NCBI RefSeq assembly: GCF_001653565.1
Contig: NZ_LYPB01000090.1
Span: forward strand, 158,078 to 222,077
Direction of reading: 5' to 3'
DNA length: 64,000 nucleotides
Source of the DNA: Paenibacillus oryzisoli
GTDB taxonomy: Bacteria > Bacillota > Bacilli > Paenibacillales > NBRC-103111
A program made the position numbers and the translations under genes. The notes under the pieces are model-generated. The model saw nothing but the letters and a program-made list of their open reading frames with translations. It was not told where the DNA came from and searched no databases. Positions 1 to 8,594 of the stretch are shown piece by piece (the first letter of the stretch is position 1; each line of letters starts with the position of its first letter).

Positions 1-78
1 GGTAAGGCATGGAATCATTCGCAGTCTGCTCATCTTGCTGAGCGGATTACACAAGGAGGAGTACGATGCAAACGGTAG
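1..78 (+). CDS. C-terminal tail of a gene cut by the window edge
   Basis: Frame 1 is open from the first base to a TAG at 76-78, giving about 25 residues (GKAWNHSQSAHLAERITQGG and a few more). It would overlap the start of the next gene at 66 by 13 bases, the tight packing seen throughout this operon. The fragment is too short to assign to a family. It could instead be untranslated leader, since a second frame is also open here. Confidence 0.35.
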   Translation, partial: GKAWNHSQSAHLAERITQGGVRCKR

Positions 79-743
79 TTGCAATCTACACAGGCCAGGG
101 CTTAGCAGAACCTTTGAAAAAGGTGTTTCAAGAGCTGCTGCCGGATATTCGCCTTATTAGTATTATTGATGATAGCTTAATCGGTGATGTGAACCGTGCA
201 GGGCACATTCCGGATCTCGTGTCTCGCCATCTGGTTCAGTATTATCGGCATGCAGAGGAACTTGGAGCTGACGTCATTCTCAATACGTGTTCCTCTGTTG
301 GGGACGTAGCAGAGGTTGCGCGTACAGTCATCGGGATACCGATTGTTCGAATTGATGATTCGATGGCCGCCAGAGCGGTAGCCAGCTATGCACGGATTGG
401 CGTGTTGGCAACGCTGCCGTCAACCTTGGAACCGACATTACGACTCATTCAGAGTAAAGCGGATGAAGCAGGAGCTCAGGTACAGCTTGTGAGCGGACTC
501 GCGGAGGGGGCCTTTGATGCTCTGATCAGAGGTAACCCGGAAGAGCATGACCGTCTATTGCTGGAAACGGCGAAGCGGGTTGCGGAAACGGCCGATGTAT
601 TGGTATTGGCGCAAGGCTCGATGGCGCGTATGGAGCAAGCGCTGGCCGAGGCGACCAGCACGCCAGTTCTTTCCTCGCCTAGATCGGGCGTCGAGCAGGT
701 GAAGGCGCTGCTAACTGCTGCCTTGGAGGCGAAAAAAGCATGA
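66..743 (+). CDS. Asp/Glu racemase-superfamily protein with a single cysteine
   Basis: 225 residues, two-lobed Asp/Glu/hydantoin racemase fold. The first active-site loop is present as NTCSSVG (Cys75). The second loop, which in true racemases carries the other catalytic cysteine, reads VLAQGSMARM with no cysteine, and Cys75 is the only cysteine in the protein. A classical two-base racemisation is therefore unlikely; single-cysteine relatives such as arylmalonate decarboxylase do other carbanion chemistry. The start is set by a clear SD (AAGGAGG, 53-59) before ATG 66. The stop overlaps the next ATG (ATGA), so it is probably translationally coupled to the RLP. Role inferred: a decarboxylation, isomerisation or lyase step on a sugar acid in the same pathway. 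Confidence 0.8.
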   Translation: MQTVVAIYTGQGLAEPLKKVFQELLPDIRLISIIDDSLIGDVNRAGHIPDLVSRHLVQYYRHAEELGADVILNTCSSVGDVAEVARTVIGIPIVRIDDSMAARAVASYARIGVLATLPSTLEPTLRLIQSKADEAGAQVQLVSGLAEGAFDALIRGNPEEHDRLLLETAKRVAETADVLVLAQGSMARMEQALAEATSTPVLSSPRSGVEQVKALLTAALEAKKA

Positions 744-2005
744 GTCAAGATCGCGTAACAGCTGTTTATTTGGTAGAAACAGCGTACACCTTGGAACGGG
801 CAGCTGCTTGTATTGCTGGCGAACAGTCAACCGGGACGTTCACCTCTGTCCCGGGAGAGACGTTGACACTTAAGGACTTATATGGCGCAAAAATAGAGAA
901 TATTGAACCTCTCGAGGAAGTGAACGCCCCTTCACTTCCAGGGGCTAAGACGCCAGCCAATCATGACGGTCGATATCGGCGTGGACGTGTGACGGTGTCG
1001 TTTCCTCTCCATAACTTCGGACCCTCCATGCCTAATTTAATGTCTGCTGTTGCTGGCAATTTATTTGAACTTCAGGAACTGTCAGGGCTTAGATTGCTAG
1101 ATCTGGAGCTGCCGGACGCGTTTGCGGCGAGATATCCAGGTCCAAAATTTGGGATAGAAGGAACAAGGAAGCTGACAGGCGTCTATGATCGACCGATTCT
1201 TGGGACGATCGTTAAGCCGAGCATCGGCTTAACAACAGACGAATTATCAACATTAGTAGGGAAGCTGGCGAGAGCTGGCATGGATTTCATTAAGGATGAT
1301 GAGTTGAATGCGAATCCACCTTGCGCACCTTTGGCTGATAAAGTGGAAGCGGTCATGGAAGCTGTTGAAAGGGCTGCAGATGCCACAGGCCGCAAGCTTA
1401 TGTATGCATTTAACATTACAGGTGATTATGATGAGCTTCAAAGAAATCATGATTTGGTCGTAAAAGCAGGCGGTACCTGCGTGATGGTTAGCATCCTGAG
1501 CATCGGGTTGTCGGGGCTTGCGTTTTTGAACCAGTTCAGCGAAGTTCCGATCCATGGACATCGCAATCAATGGGGTATGCTGACTCGCTCACCGTTGCTG
1601 GGGATAGAGTTTACGGCCTATCAAAAGCTATGCCGATTAGCCGGCGCAGATCAGTTGCACGTGAATGGTCTAAATAGTAAGTTTTACGAGAGTAATGAAT
1701 CGGTCGTTCGCTCTATAAAAGCTTGTACTTCCCCTCTCTTTGGCGGCTACAGCTCGCTGCCAGTCGTATCCTCAGCCCAGTGGGCAGGGACCGCTCCGGC
1801 TACCTATGCAGCAACGGAAACTGTGGATGTCATGCACTTGGCCGGCGGAGGCATGTTGGCGCATCCAGATGGTCCTGCAGCAGGTTTTGAGAGTATGAAG
1901 CTAGGTTGGGAAGCAGCGGTTCAGGGCATCCCTCTTGACACCTATGCGGCTCAGCATCCTATTTTGCAAAGGGCGATTGAGAAATACGGGAAGGGTGAGG
2001 GTTAG
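740..2005 (+). CDS. RuBisCO-like protein (RLP), acid-sugar phosphate enzyme
   Basis: 421 residues with the RuBisCO large-subunit fold. Key residues fall at the same spacings as in spinach RuBisCO: N107 (N123), K159 (K175, in IVKPSIG), K185/D187/E188 (carbamylated K201, D203, E204, in FIKDDE), H274-R275 (H294-R295), H307 (H327) and loop-6 K314 (K334). A glycine-rich phosphate site (AGGGMLAHP) is also present. So carbamate, metal site and loop-6 lysine all seem retained. It is not a CO2-fixing enzyme by context: it is fused by overlaps to a racemase-like gene upstream and a DUF1537 kinase downstream. RLP plus DUF1537 kinase is the arrangement of 3-oxo-isoapionate catabolism (OiaX/OiaC with OiaK), so a phosphorylated branched 3-oxo acid sugar is the most likely substrate. 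An MtnW-type enolase of methionine salvage is less likely because no methionine-salvage genes are nearby. Confidence 0.85.
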   Translation: MSQDRVTAVYLVETAYTLERAAACIAGEQSTGTFTSVPGETLTLKDLYGAKIENIEPLEEVNAPSLPGAKTPANHDGRYRRGRVTVSFPLHNFGPSMPNLMSAVAGNLFELQELSGLRLLDLELPDAFAARYPGPKFGIEGTRKLTGVYDRPILGTIVKPSIGLTTDELSTLVGKLARAGMDFIKDDELNANPPCAPLADKVEAVMEAVERAADATGRKLMYAFNITGDYDELQRNHDLVVKAGGTCVMVSILSIGLSGLAFLNQFSEVPIHGHRNQWGMLTRSPLLGIEFTAYQKLCRLAGADQLHVNGLNSKFYESNESVVRSIKACTSPLFGGYSSLPVVSSAQWAGTAPATYAATETVDVMHLAGGGMLAHPDGPAAGFESMKLGWEAAVQGIPLDTYAAQHPILQRAIEKYGKGEG

Positions 2006-3429
2006 TGGACGAATCCCCGGTAGTAATAGGTCACAATGCCGTAAGTTCAGTGATGAAAAGGCTGCTCTGTTATTATGGTGATGATTTTACTGGTTCCACG
2101 GATGTACTCGAATCATTGTTTCATTCCGGATTAAGAACTGTCTTGTTCTTAGAGCCGCCAGCACCTGAAGTGCTTGAGCGATTTCCGGATGTTGCGTGCT
2201 TCGGCGTGGCTGGGGTGGGACGTTCCTTAACGCCGGAGGAAATGGAGACGGAACTGCGCCCAATATTTACAACATTAAAAGCAGCTGGAGCTGCCGTCGT
2301 GCATTATAAAGTTTGTTCAACCTTTGACTCTTCGCCTGGCACTGGCAATATCGGCAAAGCAGCGGAAATTGGGCGGGATGTGTTCGGCGGCCGATTTATT
2401 CCGCTGCTGGTTGGTGTACCATATTTGGGCCGTTATACGCTGTTTGGCAACCATTTTGCCATGGGTGGAGGGACGGTACATCGGCTTGATCACCATCCAA
2501 CGATGTCCAACCATCCTGTTACACCAATGGCGGAAGCAGATCTGCGTAAGCATTTGGCGAAGCAGACTGCTCTGAGAACAGCTCTATTGGATATTTTGGC
2601 GCTAGACGGCACTGATGCCCAGGTACGAGAGCGCCTTGAGAAGGTCATCCAGCAAGAAAAGCCTGATCTGCTTCTATTTGATGTCTTGGATGAGCGGCGA
2701 TTGGAAGCAGCGGGCAGACTGATTTGGGATGAGGCAGCGGAGCGAGAAGGAATATTTGTCATCGGCTCCTCCGGGGTTGAGTATGCGCTAGGAGCAATTT
2801 GGCGCAAAGCATTAGGGACATCAGCTGGGGCAGGGACTGAAACGCCAAAAAGAGAGAGTAGTCAAGTGTCTCCATCTCCCCTGCTCGTAATTTCAGGCAG
2901 CTGTTCGCCAGTCACAGAAGAGCAGATTCAACATGCCTTGGAAGCAGGATTTGTAGGGATTCGTGTACCAACAATTGAACTGCTCATGGAAGAAACGCAA
3001 GAGGCTGCCCGCGTAAAGCTGCAGCTGGAAGCTGGGCAATGGCTGTCCCAGGGGAAGCATGTCATGATGTATTCGGCAAGGGGTCCAAATGATGAGAGCA
3101 TCGCAGCCCTACGCGAGGTTTTGGCCGATAAGGGAATTAGGGCGGAAGAGAGCAGCAGATTGTTAGGCGTGGCTCTAGGCTCTATAGCTAAAGAGCTAGT
3201 AAAACAGCTTGGCATTACTCGTATTTTAATTGCAGGAGGAGACACCTCAGGGTATGTGACGAGGGAGCTAGGGGTGTATGCGATTGAATGTATAGCTGCA
3301 CTGGATCCGGGAGGGCCGCTCTGCCGTGCTTATGCGAAAGACCCTCAGTTTGAGGGTCTTGAACTAGTGCTCAAGGGCGGACAGGTGGGCACTGCGAATT
3401 TTTTTGAAAAGGTTGCCGGTTACAGATAA
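2005..3429 (+). CDS. DUF1537 (four-carbon acid sugar) kinase
   Basis: 474 residues from GTG 2005, which overlaps the RLP stop by one base and has an SD (GGGTGAGGG, 1992-2000). An internal ATG at 2053 would give the family's usual N-terminus (MKRLLCYYGDDFTGSTDV) but has a weak SD, so the true start is uncertain. The N-terminal substrate-binding domain has YGDDFTGSTD; the C-terminal nucleotide-binding domain has ISGSCSPVTEEQ and ILIAGGDTSGYV. The family phosphorylates acid sugars such as threonate, erythronate or 3-oxo-isoapionate using ATP. Its position directly after the RLP suggests it makes the RLP's phosphorylated substrate in the cytoplasm. Confidence 0.85.
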   Translation: MDESPVVIGHNAVSSVMKRLLCYYGDDFTGSTDVLESLFHSGLRTVLFLEPPAPEVLERFPDVACFGVAGVGRSLTPEEMETELRPIFTTLKAAGAAVVHYKVCSTFDSSPGTGNIGKAAEIGRDVFGGRFIPLLVGVPYLGRYTLFGNHFAMGGGTVHRLDHHPTMSNHPVTPMAEADLRKHLAKQTALRTALLDILALDGTDAQVRERLEKVIQQEKPDLLLFDVLDERRLEAAGRLIWDEAAEREGIFVIGSSGVEYALGAIWRKALGTSAGAGTETPKRESSQVSPSPLLVISGSCSPVTEEQIQHALEAGFVGIRVPTIELLMEETQEAARVKLQLEAGQWLSQGKHVMMYSARGPNDESIAALREVLADKGIRAEESSRLLGVALGSIAKELVKQLGITRILIAGGDTSGYVTRELGVYAIECIAALDPGGPLCRAYAKDPQFEGLELVLKGGQVGTANFFEKVAGYR

Positions 3430-3483
3430 GGCATTAGTAGGGTCTAGTCGTACAACTACGGACAAATGTAAAGGTGGGCTAAC

Positions 3484-4584
3484 ATGGACGTTAAAGATCA
3501 CACTTCATGGTTGGATCTAGACTATAAACCGAAGCTGCCCAAGAACAAATCTTTCGGTATCGGGATCGTGGGCGCTGGTGAAATCGTAAGCGAAGCGCAT
3601 CTTCCGGCCTACCGTATGGCAGGGTTTAATGTTGTCGGGATCACCAATCGAACAAGAAATAAAGCGGAAATCGTCGCAAACAGGTATGACATTCCCAAGG
3701 TATACGATACCGTGGAAGAACTGATTTTCGACCCGGAAGTCGAGATTGTTGACATTGCGCTAACCGCGGATTTACAACCGGATATCGTGAGAATGGCCGC
3801 TGCGGCCGGAAAACACGTCCTATGCCAAAAGCCGCTTGCAGACAGCTTTAGCTCCGCTAAAAGCATCGTCGACATGTGTGATCGCGCAGGCGTCAAGGGA
3901 GCGATCAACCAGCAAATGCGGTGGGCTCCCGGCATAAGAGCGAGTCACTCGATCATTCAGCGGGGCTGGCTCGGAGAAGTGACCCAGGCTACCATTCAGG
4001 TGAATGTGAACACGAATTTTGCCAACTGGTCATTTTTACGGGAAGTCGATACGCTCGAGGTCATGTACCACAGTATACATTACATGGATGCCATTCGATT
4101 CTTGTTGGGTACACCCGAATATATTTATGCGGATGGGGCCAAGTATCCGGGACAAAGTGTGAAAGGCGAGACCAGAACGATGCTGCATATGAAATTTCCT
4201 GGTGAGACAAGAGGACTCGTTCATGACAACCATAATAACTGGGCAAATGTGGAGGATTGGTTCGCGACTTTCCGATTTGAAGGGACAAAAGGAATCATTA
4301 ATGGGACGAACGGCGCGTTGTATAACTATCCTGTTGGCAGAGAGGATACAATCAGCTTTATTTCGAAAGAAATTGACCCCAATTATTGGTTCAGCCCAAC
4401 GCTTGAGGGCAAATGGTTCCCGCATGCATTCATGGGGACAATGGGAGAATTGATGAGAGCAATTGAGGAAGATCGCGAACCTGAGAATAGTGTTCGAGAT
4501 AATTTGTTAACGATACAGATGTTATTTGCGGCCTATCGGTCCATGGCTGAAAATCGGCCCGTCCGTTTGGATGAAATTCAATAA
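3484..4584 (+). CDS. Gfo/Idh/MocA-family dehydrogenase
   Basis: 366 residues. An N-terminal Rossmann fold carries GIVGAGEIVSEAHLP (residues about 23-37). The family EKP motif appears as CQKPLA, keeping the lysine but replacing Glu with Gln. The C-terminal alpha/beta domain is complete. The family oxidises or reduces sugars, inositols or sugar acids with NAD(P). The start has an SD (AAGGTGGG, about 3470-3477). It follows the kinase by 54 bases and precedes the CoA-transferase genes, so it probably supplies or removes an oxo group on the acid sugar handled by this operon. Exact substrate unknown. Confidence 0.85.
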   Translation: MDVKDHTSWLDLDYKPKLPKNKSFGIGIVGAGEIVSEAHLPAYRMAGFNVVGITNRTRNKAEIVANRYDIPKVYDTVEELIFDPEVEIVDIALTADLQPDIVRMAAAAGKHVLCQKPLADSFSSAKSIVDMCDRAGVKGAINQQMRWAPGIRASHSIIQRGWLGEVTQATIQVNVNTNFANWSFLREVDTLEVMYHSIHYMDAIRFLLGTPEYIYADGAKYPGQSVKGETRTMLHMKFPGETRGLVHDNHNNWANVEDWFATFRFEGTKGIINGTNGALYNYPVGREDTISFISKEIDPNYWFSPTLEGKWFPHAFMGTMGELMRAIEEDREPENSVRDNLLTIQMLFAAYRSMAENRPVRLDEIQ

Positions 4585-4601
4585 ATGTTGAGGTGTAAGT
4601 G

Positions 4602-5750
4602 ATGAGACCATTGGAAGGATTAGTGGTGCTAGAGTTTTGCCAGTATTTGTCCGGACCCTCAGCGACACTTCGTCTGGCCGATCTGGGTGCAAGGGTCATT
4701 AAAATTGAACGGCCAGGTTCTGGTGACGGCTGCCGCCAACTGTTGTTGAACAATCTTGAAACGGACGAAGGCGGCGTTCTGTTTCAAACGATTAATCGTA
4801 ACAAAGAAAGCTACGCCGCCGACTTGAAAAATCCGCAGGATCTGGCCAAGCTCATCAAGCTGATCGGTCAAGCGGATGTATTGGTTGAAAACTTTCGTCC
4901 TGGGACCTTGGAGAAAATTGGGCTTGGCTATGAGGATGTGAAGAAAATAAATCCTCGTATTGTCTACGGAACGGTTACCGGTTACGGAAAAGAGGGACCT
5001 TGGAAAAACAAGCCAGGACAAGATCTTCTCGTTCAATCCTTGACGGGCCTCGCTTATTTGAATGGGAATGGCGATCAGCCTCCGATGCCGTTCGCGCTTG
5101 CGATAGCTGACATGATCACGGGCGCGCAGTTAGCGCAGGGCATTATGGCCTGCCTGGTTCGACGCGGACGGACAGATGAAGGCGGGCTTGTCGAGGTAAG
5201 TTTGCTAGAATCGATGCTTGACTTTCAGTTTGAGGTCTTGACTACATATTTGAATGATGGTGGTCAATTGCCTGAGCGCAGCCATATTAACAATGCCCAT
5301 GCTTATTTGGGTGCGCCATACGGCATTTATGAAACGCAAGACGGTTATATCGCACTAGCGATGGGTTCCATCGTCCGTCTGGGACAATTGCTCGAATGTC
5401 CAGAGGTGGCGGCGTTTACCGATCCGAAGGAATGGTTTACGCGCAGGGATGAGATTAAGGGACTTCTTGTCGAGCATTTGAAGCAGCGAACGACGGAGGA
5501 GTGGCTTAGTGTATTAGAACCTGCGGATTACTGGAGCTCTGACGTGTTTACTTGGGATAAATTAATGAATCATGAAGGGTTCAAAATACTGGATATGATT
5601 CAGGAGGTAGGCCGTCCCGGTCAGCAACCGCTTAGGACGACACGTTGTCCAATTCGGATTAATGGTGAACGCATCAAATCCGCACAATGGGCGCCCTCCA
5701 TCGGTGAAAACAATGCGAAGATTGAGAGCGACTTCAATCTGAATGCGTAA
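4602..5750 (+). CDS. Family III (CaiB/BaiF) CoA-transferase, copy 1
   Basis: About 382 residues; ATG 4602 is preferred over GTG 4599 because the SD GAGGTG (4590-4595) is then 6 bases away. Family III CoA-transferases move CoA between carboxylic acids through an aspartyl-CoA mixed anhydride. The N-terminal motif LSGPSATLRLADLGARVIKI and the NRNKES segment are characteristic; GQDLLVQSLTGLAYLNG lies before the usual catalytic-Asp region (ALAIADMITG, where D of IADM is the expected nucleophile). It is strongly similar along its whole length to the next gene, showing a tandem duplication. Likely role: activating a sugar-derived or dicarboxylic acid as its CoA thioester for the downstream MaoC-type enzyme. 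Confidence 0.85.
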   Translation: MRPLEGLVVLEFCQYLSGPSATLRLADLGARVIKIERPGSGDGCRQLLLNNLETDEGGVLFQTINRNKESYAADLKNPQDLAKLIKLIGQADVLVENFRPGTLEKIGLGYEDVKKINPRIVYGTVTGYGKEGPWKNKPGQDLLVQSLTGLAYLNGNGDQPPMPFALAIADMITGAQLAQGIMACLVRRGRTDEGGLVEVSLLESMLDFQFEVLTTYLNDGGQLPERSHINNAHAYLGAPYGIYETQDGYIALAMGSIVRLGQLLECPEVAAFTDPKEWFTRRDEIKGLLVEHLKQRTTEEWLSVLEPADYWSSDVFTWDKLMNHEGFKILDMIQEVGRPGQQPLRTTRCPIRINGERIKSAQWAPSIGENNAKIESDFNLNA

Positions 5751-5766
5751 TGAGAGCGGTGACAAC

Positions 5767-6927
5767 ATGAGCGGAGTTACTTTTACAAAACCTCTTGAAG
5801 GCATGCTGGTTCTCGATTTCAGTCAATTTCTTTCCGGCCCCTCGGCGGCGCTGCGTTTAGCTGACTTGGGGGCTCGCGTGATCAAAATTGAACGACCAGT
5901 GGTCGGGGACATATGCAGGACACTATATATATCGAATCTGGAGCTTGATGGTGATAGCACGCTCTTTCATTCGATTAACCGTAACAAAGAAAGCATTGCT
6001 GCTGATTTAAAGGATTCGGAAGATGTTCGACTGGTCAAAAGGCTGATCGAGCAAGCGGATGTACTCATTCAGAATTTTCGGCCGGGCGTGATGCAAAAAC
6101 TTGGTTTGGACTACGAAGCAGTGAAAGCGATCCATCCAAAGTTGATTTACGGTGAAATCACAGGTTACAGCAATGAAGGTCCATGGGTTGGAAAGCCGGG
6201 CCAGGATTTGCTTGTCCAATCACTCTCAGGTATGACTTGGTTAAATGGTGATCAGGGGCAACCGCCGACGCCATTTGGCTTGGCCCTTGCCGATATGTCG
6301 GCAGGCGCCCATCTTGTTCAAGGTATTTTAGCTGGACTGTTACGAAGAGGAATTACGGGGGAAGGCTGCCATGTTCAGGTTAGTTTGTTTGAATCGATAC
6401 TGGATTTTCAATTTATGGAACTAACTACTTTCCTGAATAATGGCTGCCATTTGCCGGTTCGAAGTGAGATTCACAATGCTAATCCGTACATGGGAGCGCC
6501 ATACGGAATTTACCGGACGAAGGACGGCTTTCTGGCATTGGCGCAGGGATCTGTAACGGAGTTAGGAAAGCTGCTGCAATGCGAAGGTTTGCTAGGTTAT
6601 GCGGATCCCCATTCTTGGCTTACCGAAAGAGACGAGATTAAAAGAATAGTGTCTGATCATCTCCTAAGAAAAAGCACCAGAGAATGGTTGGATTGCCTTG
6701 AACCGGCTGGCTTTCCCTGCGCGGAGGTATTGAATTGGAACCAGCTTATGCAGCAGGAAGCTTTTCAAACGTTGAACATGATGCAAGAAGTAAGGCGCAG
6801 TAACGGCTCCGCTATGATCACGACTCGTTGTCCGGTGCGAATAGACGGTCAGTTGCTTCCTTCAGCTAAAGGTTCGCCGCGAATTGGCGAGGATACGTTG
6901 AAAGTACGTAATGAATACCAACTGTAA
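5767..6927 (+). CDS. Family III (CaiB/BaiF) CoA-transferase, copy 2
   Basis: About 386 residues from ATG 5767; an upstream ATG at 5743 overlaps the previous stop by 8 bases, but the sequence aligned with copy 1 (TKPLEGMLVLDFSQFLSGPS) fits a start at 5767. It has the family motifs LRLADLGARVIKIERP, NRNKES and ALADMSAGA (Asp nucleophile expected). The paralogue next door differs most in the middle and C-terminal parts. The pair may form a hetero-oligomer or act on two different acids. Known pathways with two adjacent family III transferases often use one enzyme with two subunits (as in succinyl-CoA:malate or mesaconate CoA-transferases), which is a possible model. Confidence 0.85.
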   Translation: MSGVTFTKPLEGMLVLDFSQFLSGPSAALRLADLGARVIKIERPVVGDICRTLYISNLELDGDSTLFHSINRNKESIAADLKDSEDVRLVKRLIEQADVLIQNFRPGVMQKLGLDYEAVKAIHPKLIYGEITGYSNEGPWVGKPGQDLLVQSLSGMTWLNGDQGQPPTPFGLALADMSAGAHLVQGILAGLLRRGITGEGCHVQVSLFESILDFQFMELTTFLNNGCHLPVRSEIHNANPYMGAPYGIYRTKDGFLALAQGSVTELGKLLQCEGLLGYADPHSWLTERDEIKRIVSDHLLRKSTREWLDCLEPAGFPCAEVLNWNQLMQQEAFQTLNMMQEVRRSNGSAMITTRCPVRIDGQLLPSAKGSPRIGEDTLKVRNEYQL

Positions 6928-6954
6928 TATATCAAGTTTTCCAGAGGAGTGACG

Positions 6955-7410
6955 ATGAGCATGCGATCCATTTTTTTCGAAGATTATGAAGTTGGCGCTA
7001 GCCGAGAAACCTTTGGCCGTACGATAACTGAAACTGATATTGTGGTGCACGCGGGGCAAACGGGTGATTTCTATCCTCACCATATGGACGCAGAATGGTG
7101 CAAAACTCAAGATTTCAAGCAGCGAATCGCGCATGGCACTTTGATTTTTAGCGTCGGTGTCGGCATGAGCGCAGGCGAAATTAATCCGGAAGCGTTCTCG
7201 TATGGATATGATCGATTGCGTTTTATCAAACCGGTTTTTATCGGGGATACGATTCGTGTACGAATTACAATTAAAGAGAGAAGAGCTTATGCGAAGAGAG
7301 AAGATCACGGTATTGTTGTGGAACAAGTGGAAGTGATCAATCAGCATGGAGCCGCCGTATTGGTCTGCGAACATTTACTATTGGTAAAGAAGAAATCGTT
7401 GCAAGGGTAG
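6955..7410 (+). CDS. MaoC-like hot-dog hydratase/dehydratase
   Basis: 151 residues from ATG 6955. GTG 6949 is possible but would lie inside the SD (GAGGAG, 6944-6949). A single hot-dog fold of normal MaoC length carries the R-hydratase signature: GDFYPHHMD supplies the catalytic Asp and His, followed by QRIAHGTL. Such enzymes add water to, or remove it from, enoyl-CoA or mesaconyl/itaconyl-type CoA esters in the cytoplasm. Following two CoA-transferases, it probably acts on the CoA ester they form. A CitE-type lyase that would normally cleave the product is not seen in this operon. Confidence 0.85.
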   Translation: MSMRSIFFEDYEVGASRETFGRTITETDIVVHAGQTGDFYPHHMDAEWCKTQDFKQRIAHGTLIFSVGVGMSAGEINPEAFSYGYDRLRFIKPVFIGDTIRVRITIKERRAYAKREDHGIVVEQVEVINQHGAAVLVCEHLLLVKKKSLQG

Positions 7411-7424
7411 AATGGAGGATCTAG

Positions 7425-8576
7425 ATGATAACGATTCGAGGGATGACTTGGCAGCATGAACGGGGAGTAAATCCACTGGTTGCCGCAGCTTCCGACTATA
7501 ACCGAATGCATCAGTGCGTCAAGATTGAATGGGATGCCCGTTCTTTACAGGACTTTGAAAATTATCCATTGGAGCTTCTCGCTGATCGATATGATTTGAT
7601 CATGATTGATCATCCTCACCTTGGTGCGGCTATTTCCGAGAACCTGCTGCTGCCGTTAGATGATCTTCTATCTCCTTCGTATATAGCCGATCAAAAGTTA
7701 CATCGTGTTGGATTAAGCTTCGATAGCTACACCTGGGAGGGACGGCAATGGGCGCTTGCGGCAGATGCTGCGGCCCAGATTGCTGCTTATCGCGAAGATC
7801 TGCTCCAAGCCGCAGGATTAGAGGTACCACGCAGTTGGGACGATGTGTTTGCGTTAGCTAAGAAGCTTCCGAAAGGAAGTCGGATTGGACTTCCGCTGGT
7901 ACCTGTACACGCATATGCCAGTTATTTTACGTTATGCGCACAAATTGGCGGTGAAGCCTTCTGGAGCCAGGATGCGGATATTCCATATACTGTTGGAGAA
8001 GAGGCGCTTAGCGTACTTATGAATTTACTGGCTGTTTCGCATCGGCAATCGGCCACAGTCGATCCGATCGGTATGTACGAATTGATGTCAACCACTAATA
8101 AGATTGCTTATGTTCCTTTGATTTACGGGTACTCCAATTATGCAAGAGAAGCTTTCCGCCCTAGTCTTATCCGCTGCACGAATATTCCTTCCTCGAACGG
8201 AAGCCCGAGTGGGAGTATGATCGGCGGGGTCGGCTTGGCCATCTCCTCACGTTGCAAGTATCGTGAACATGCTGTCAACTTTCTCCAGATGACCGTAAGC
8301 GGTGACTATCAGAAATCATCTTTTGTTCAAAACGGTGGACAGCCTGGGCATTTGCGTGCATGGAAAGATGCTGAAGTAAATCGGGTCACAAATGGATTTT
8401 TCAAAGATACGCTGGAGACGCTTGAGCTTGGTTCTATGCGACCGCGGTTTAATGGCTATATTGGATTCCAAGACCGTGCAGGCGCAGAGATCCAACAGTT
8501 TCTACTTAAGGGAACCGAAAGTTCACGTACGCTAGTTCATCGACTTAACCAATGGGTTCACGATTATAAAAAGTGA
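7425..8576 (+). CDS. Solute-binding-protein-like protein lacking a signal peptide
   Basis: 383 residues with the fold of family 1 extracellular solute-binding proteins: an N-terminal lobe with LLADRYDLIMIDHPHLG and LLLPLDDLL, a hinge, and the typical ALAADAAAQIAAYREDLLQAAG and PRSWDDVFALAKKL segments. No signal peptide, lipobox or transmembrane segment precedes the first strand: the protein opens MITIRGMTWQHERG. The upstream gene ends only 14 bases before, and the SD (GGAGG, about 7414-7418) fixes this start. No permease is in the operon. It is therefore probably cytoplasmic, serving as an enzyme partner, substrate carrier or sensor. Function unknown. Confidence 0.75.
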   Translation: MITIRGMTWQHERGVNPLVAAASDYNRMHQCVKIEWDARSLQDFENYPLELLADRYDLIMIDHPHLGAAISENLLLPLDDLLSPSYIADQKLHRVGLSFDSYTWEGRQWALAADAAAQIAAYREDLLQAAGLEVPRSWDDVFALAKKLPKGSRIGLPLVPVHAYASYFTLCAQIGGEAFWSQDADIPYTVGEEALSVLMNLLAVSHRQSATVDPIGMYELMSTTNKIAYVPLIYGYSNYAREAFRPSLIRCTNIPSSNGSPSGSMIGGVGLAISSRCKYREHAVNFLQMTVSGDYQKSSFVQNGGQPGHLRAWKDAEVNRVTNGFFKDTLETLELGSMRPRFNGYIGFQDRAGAEIQQFLLKGTESSRTLVHRLNQWVHDYKK

Positions 8577-8594
8577 GAGATGGGAGGAACCTGT

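Noticed and set aside
740..2005. A genuine CO2-fixing RuBisCO
   Set aside because: Although active-site residues are retained, the loop 6 and N-terminal sequences are RLP-like, there is no phosphoribulokinase, and the operon is catabolic.
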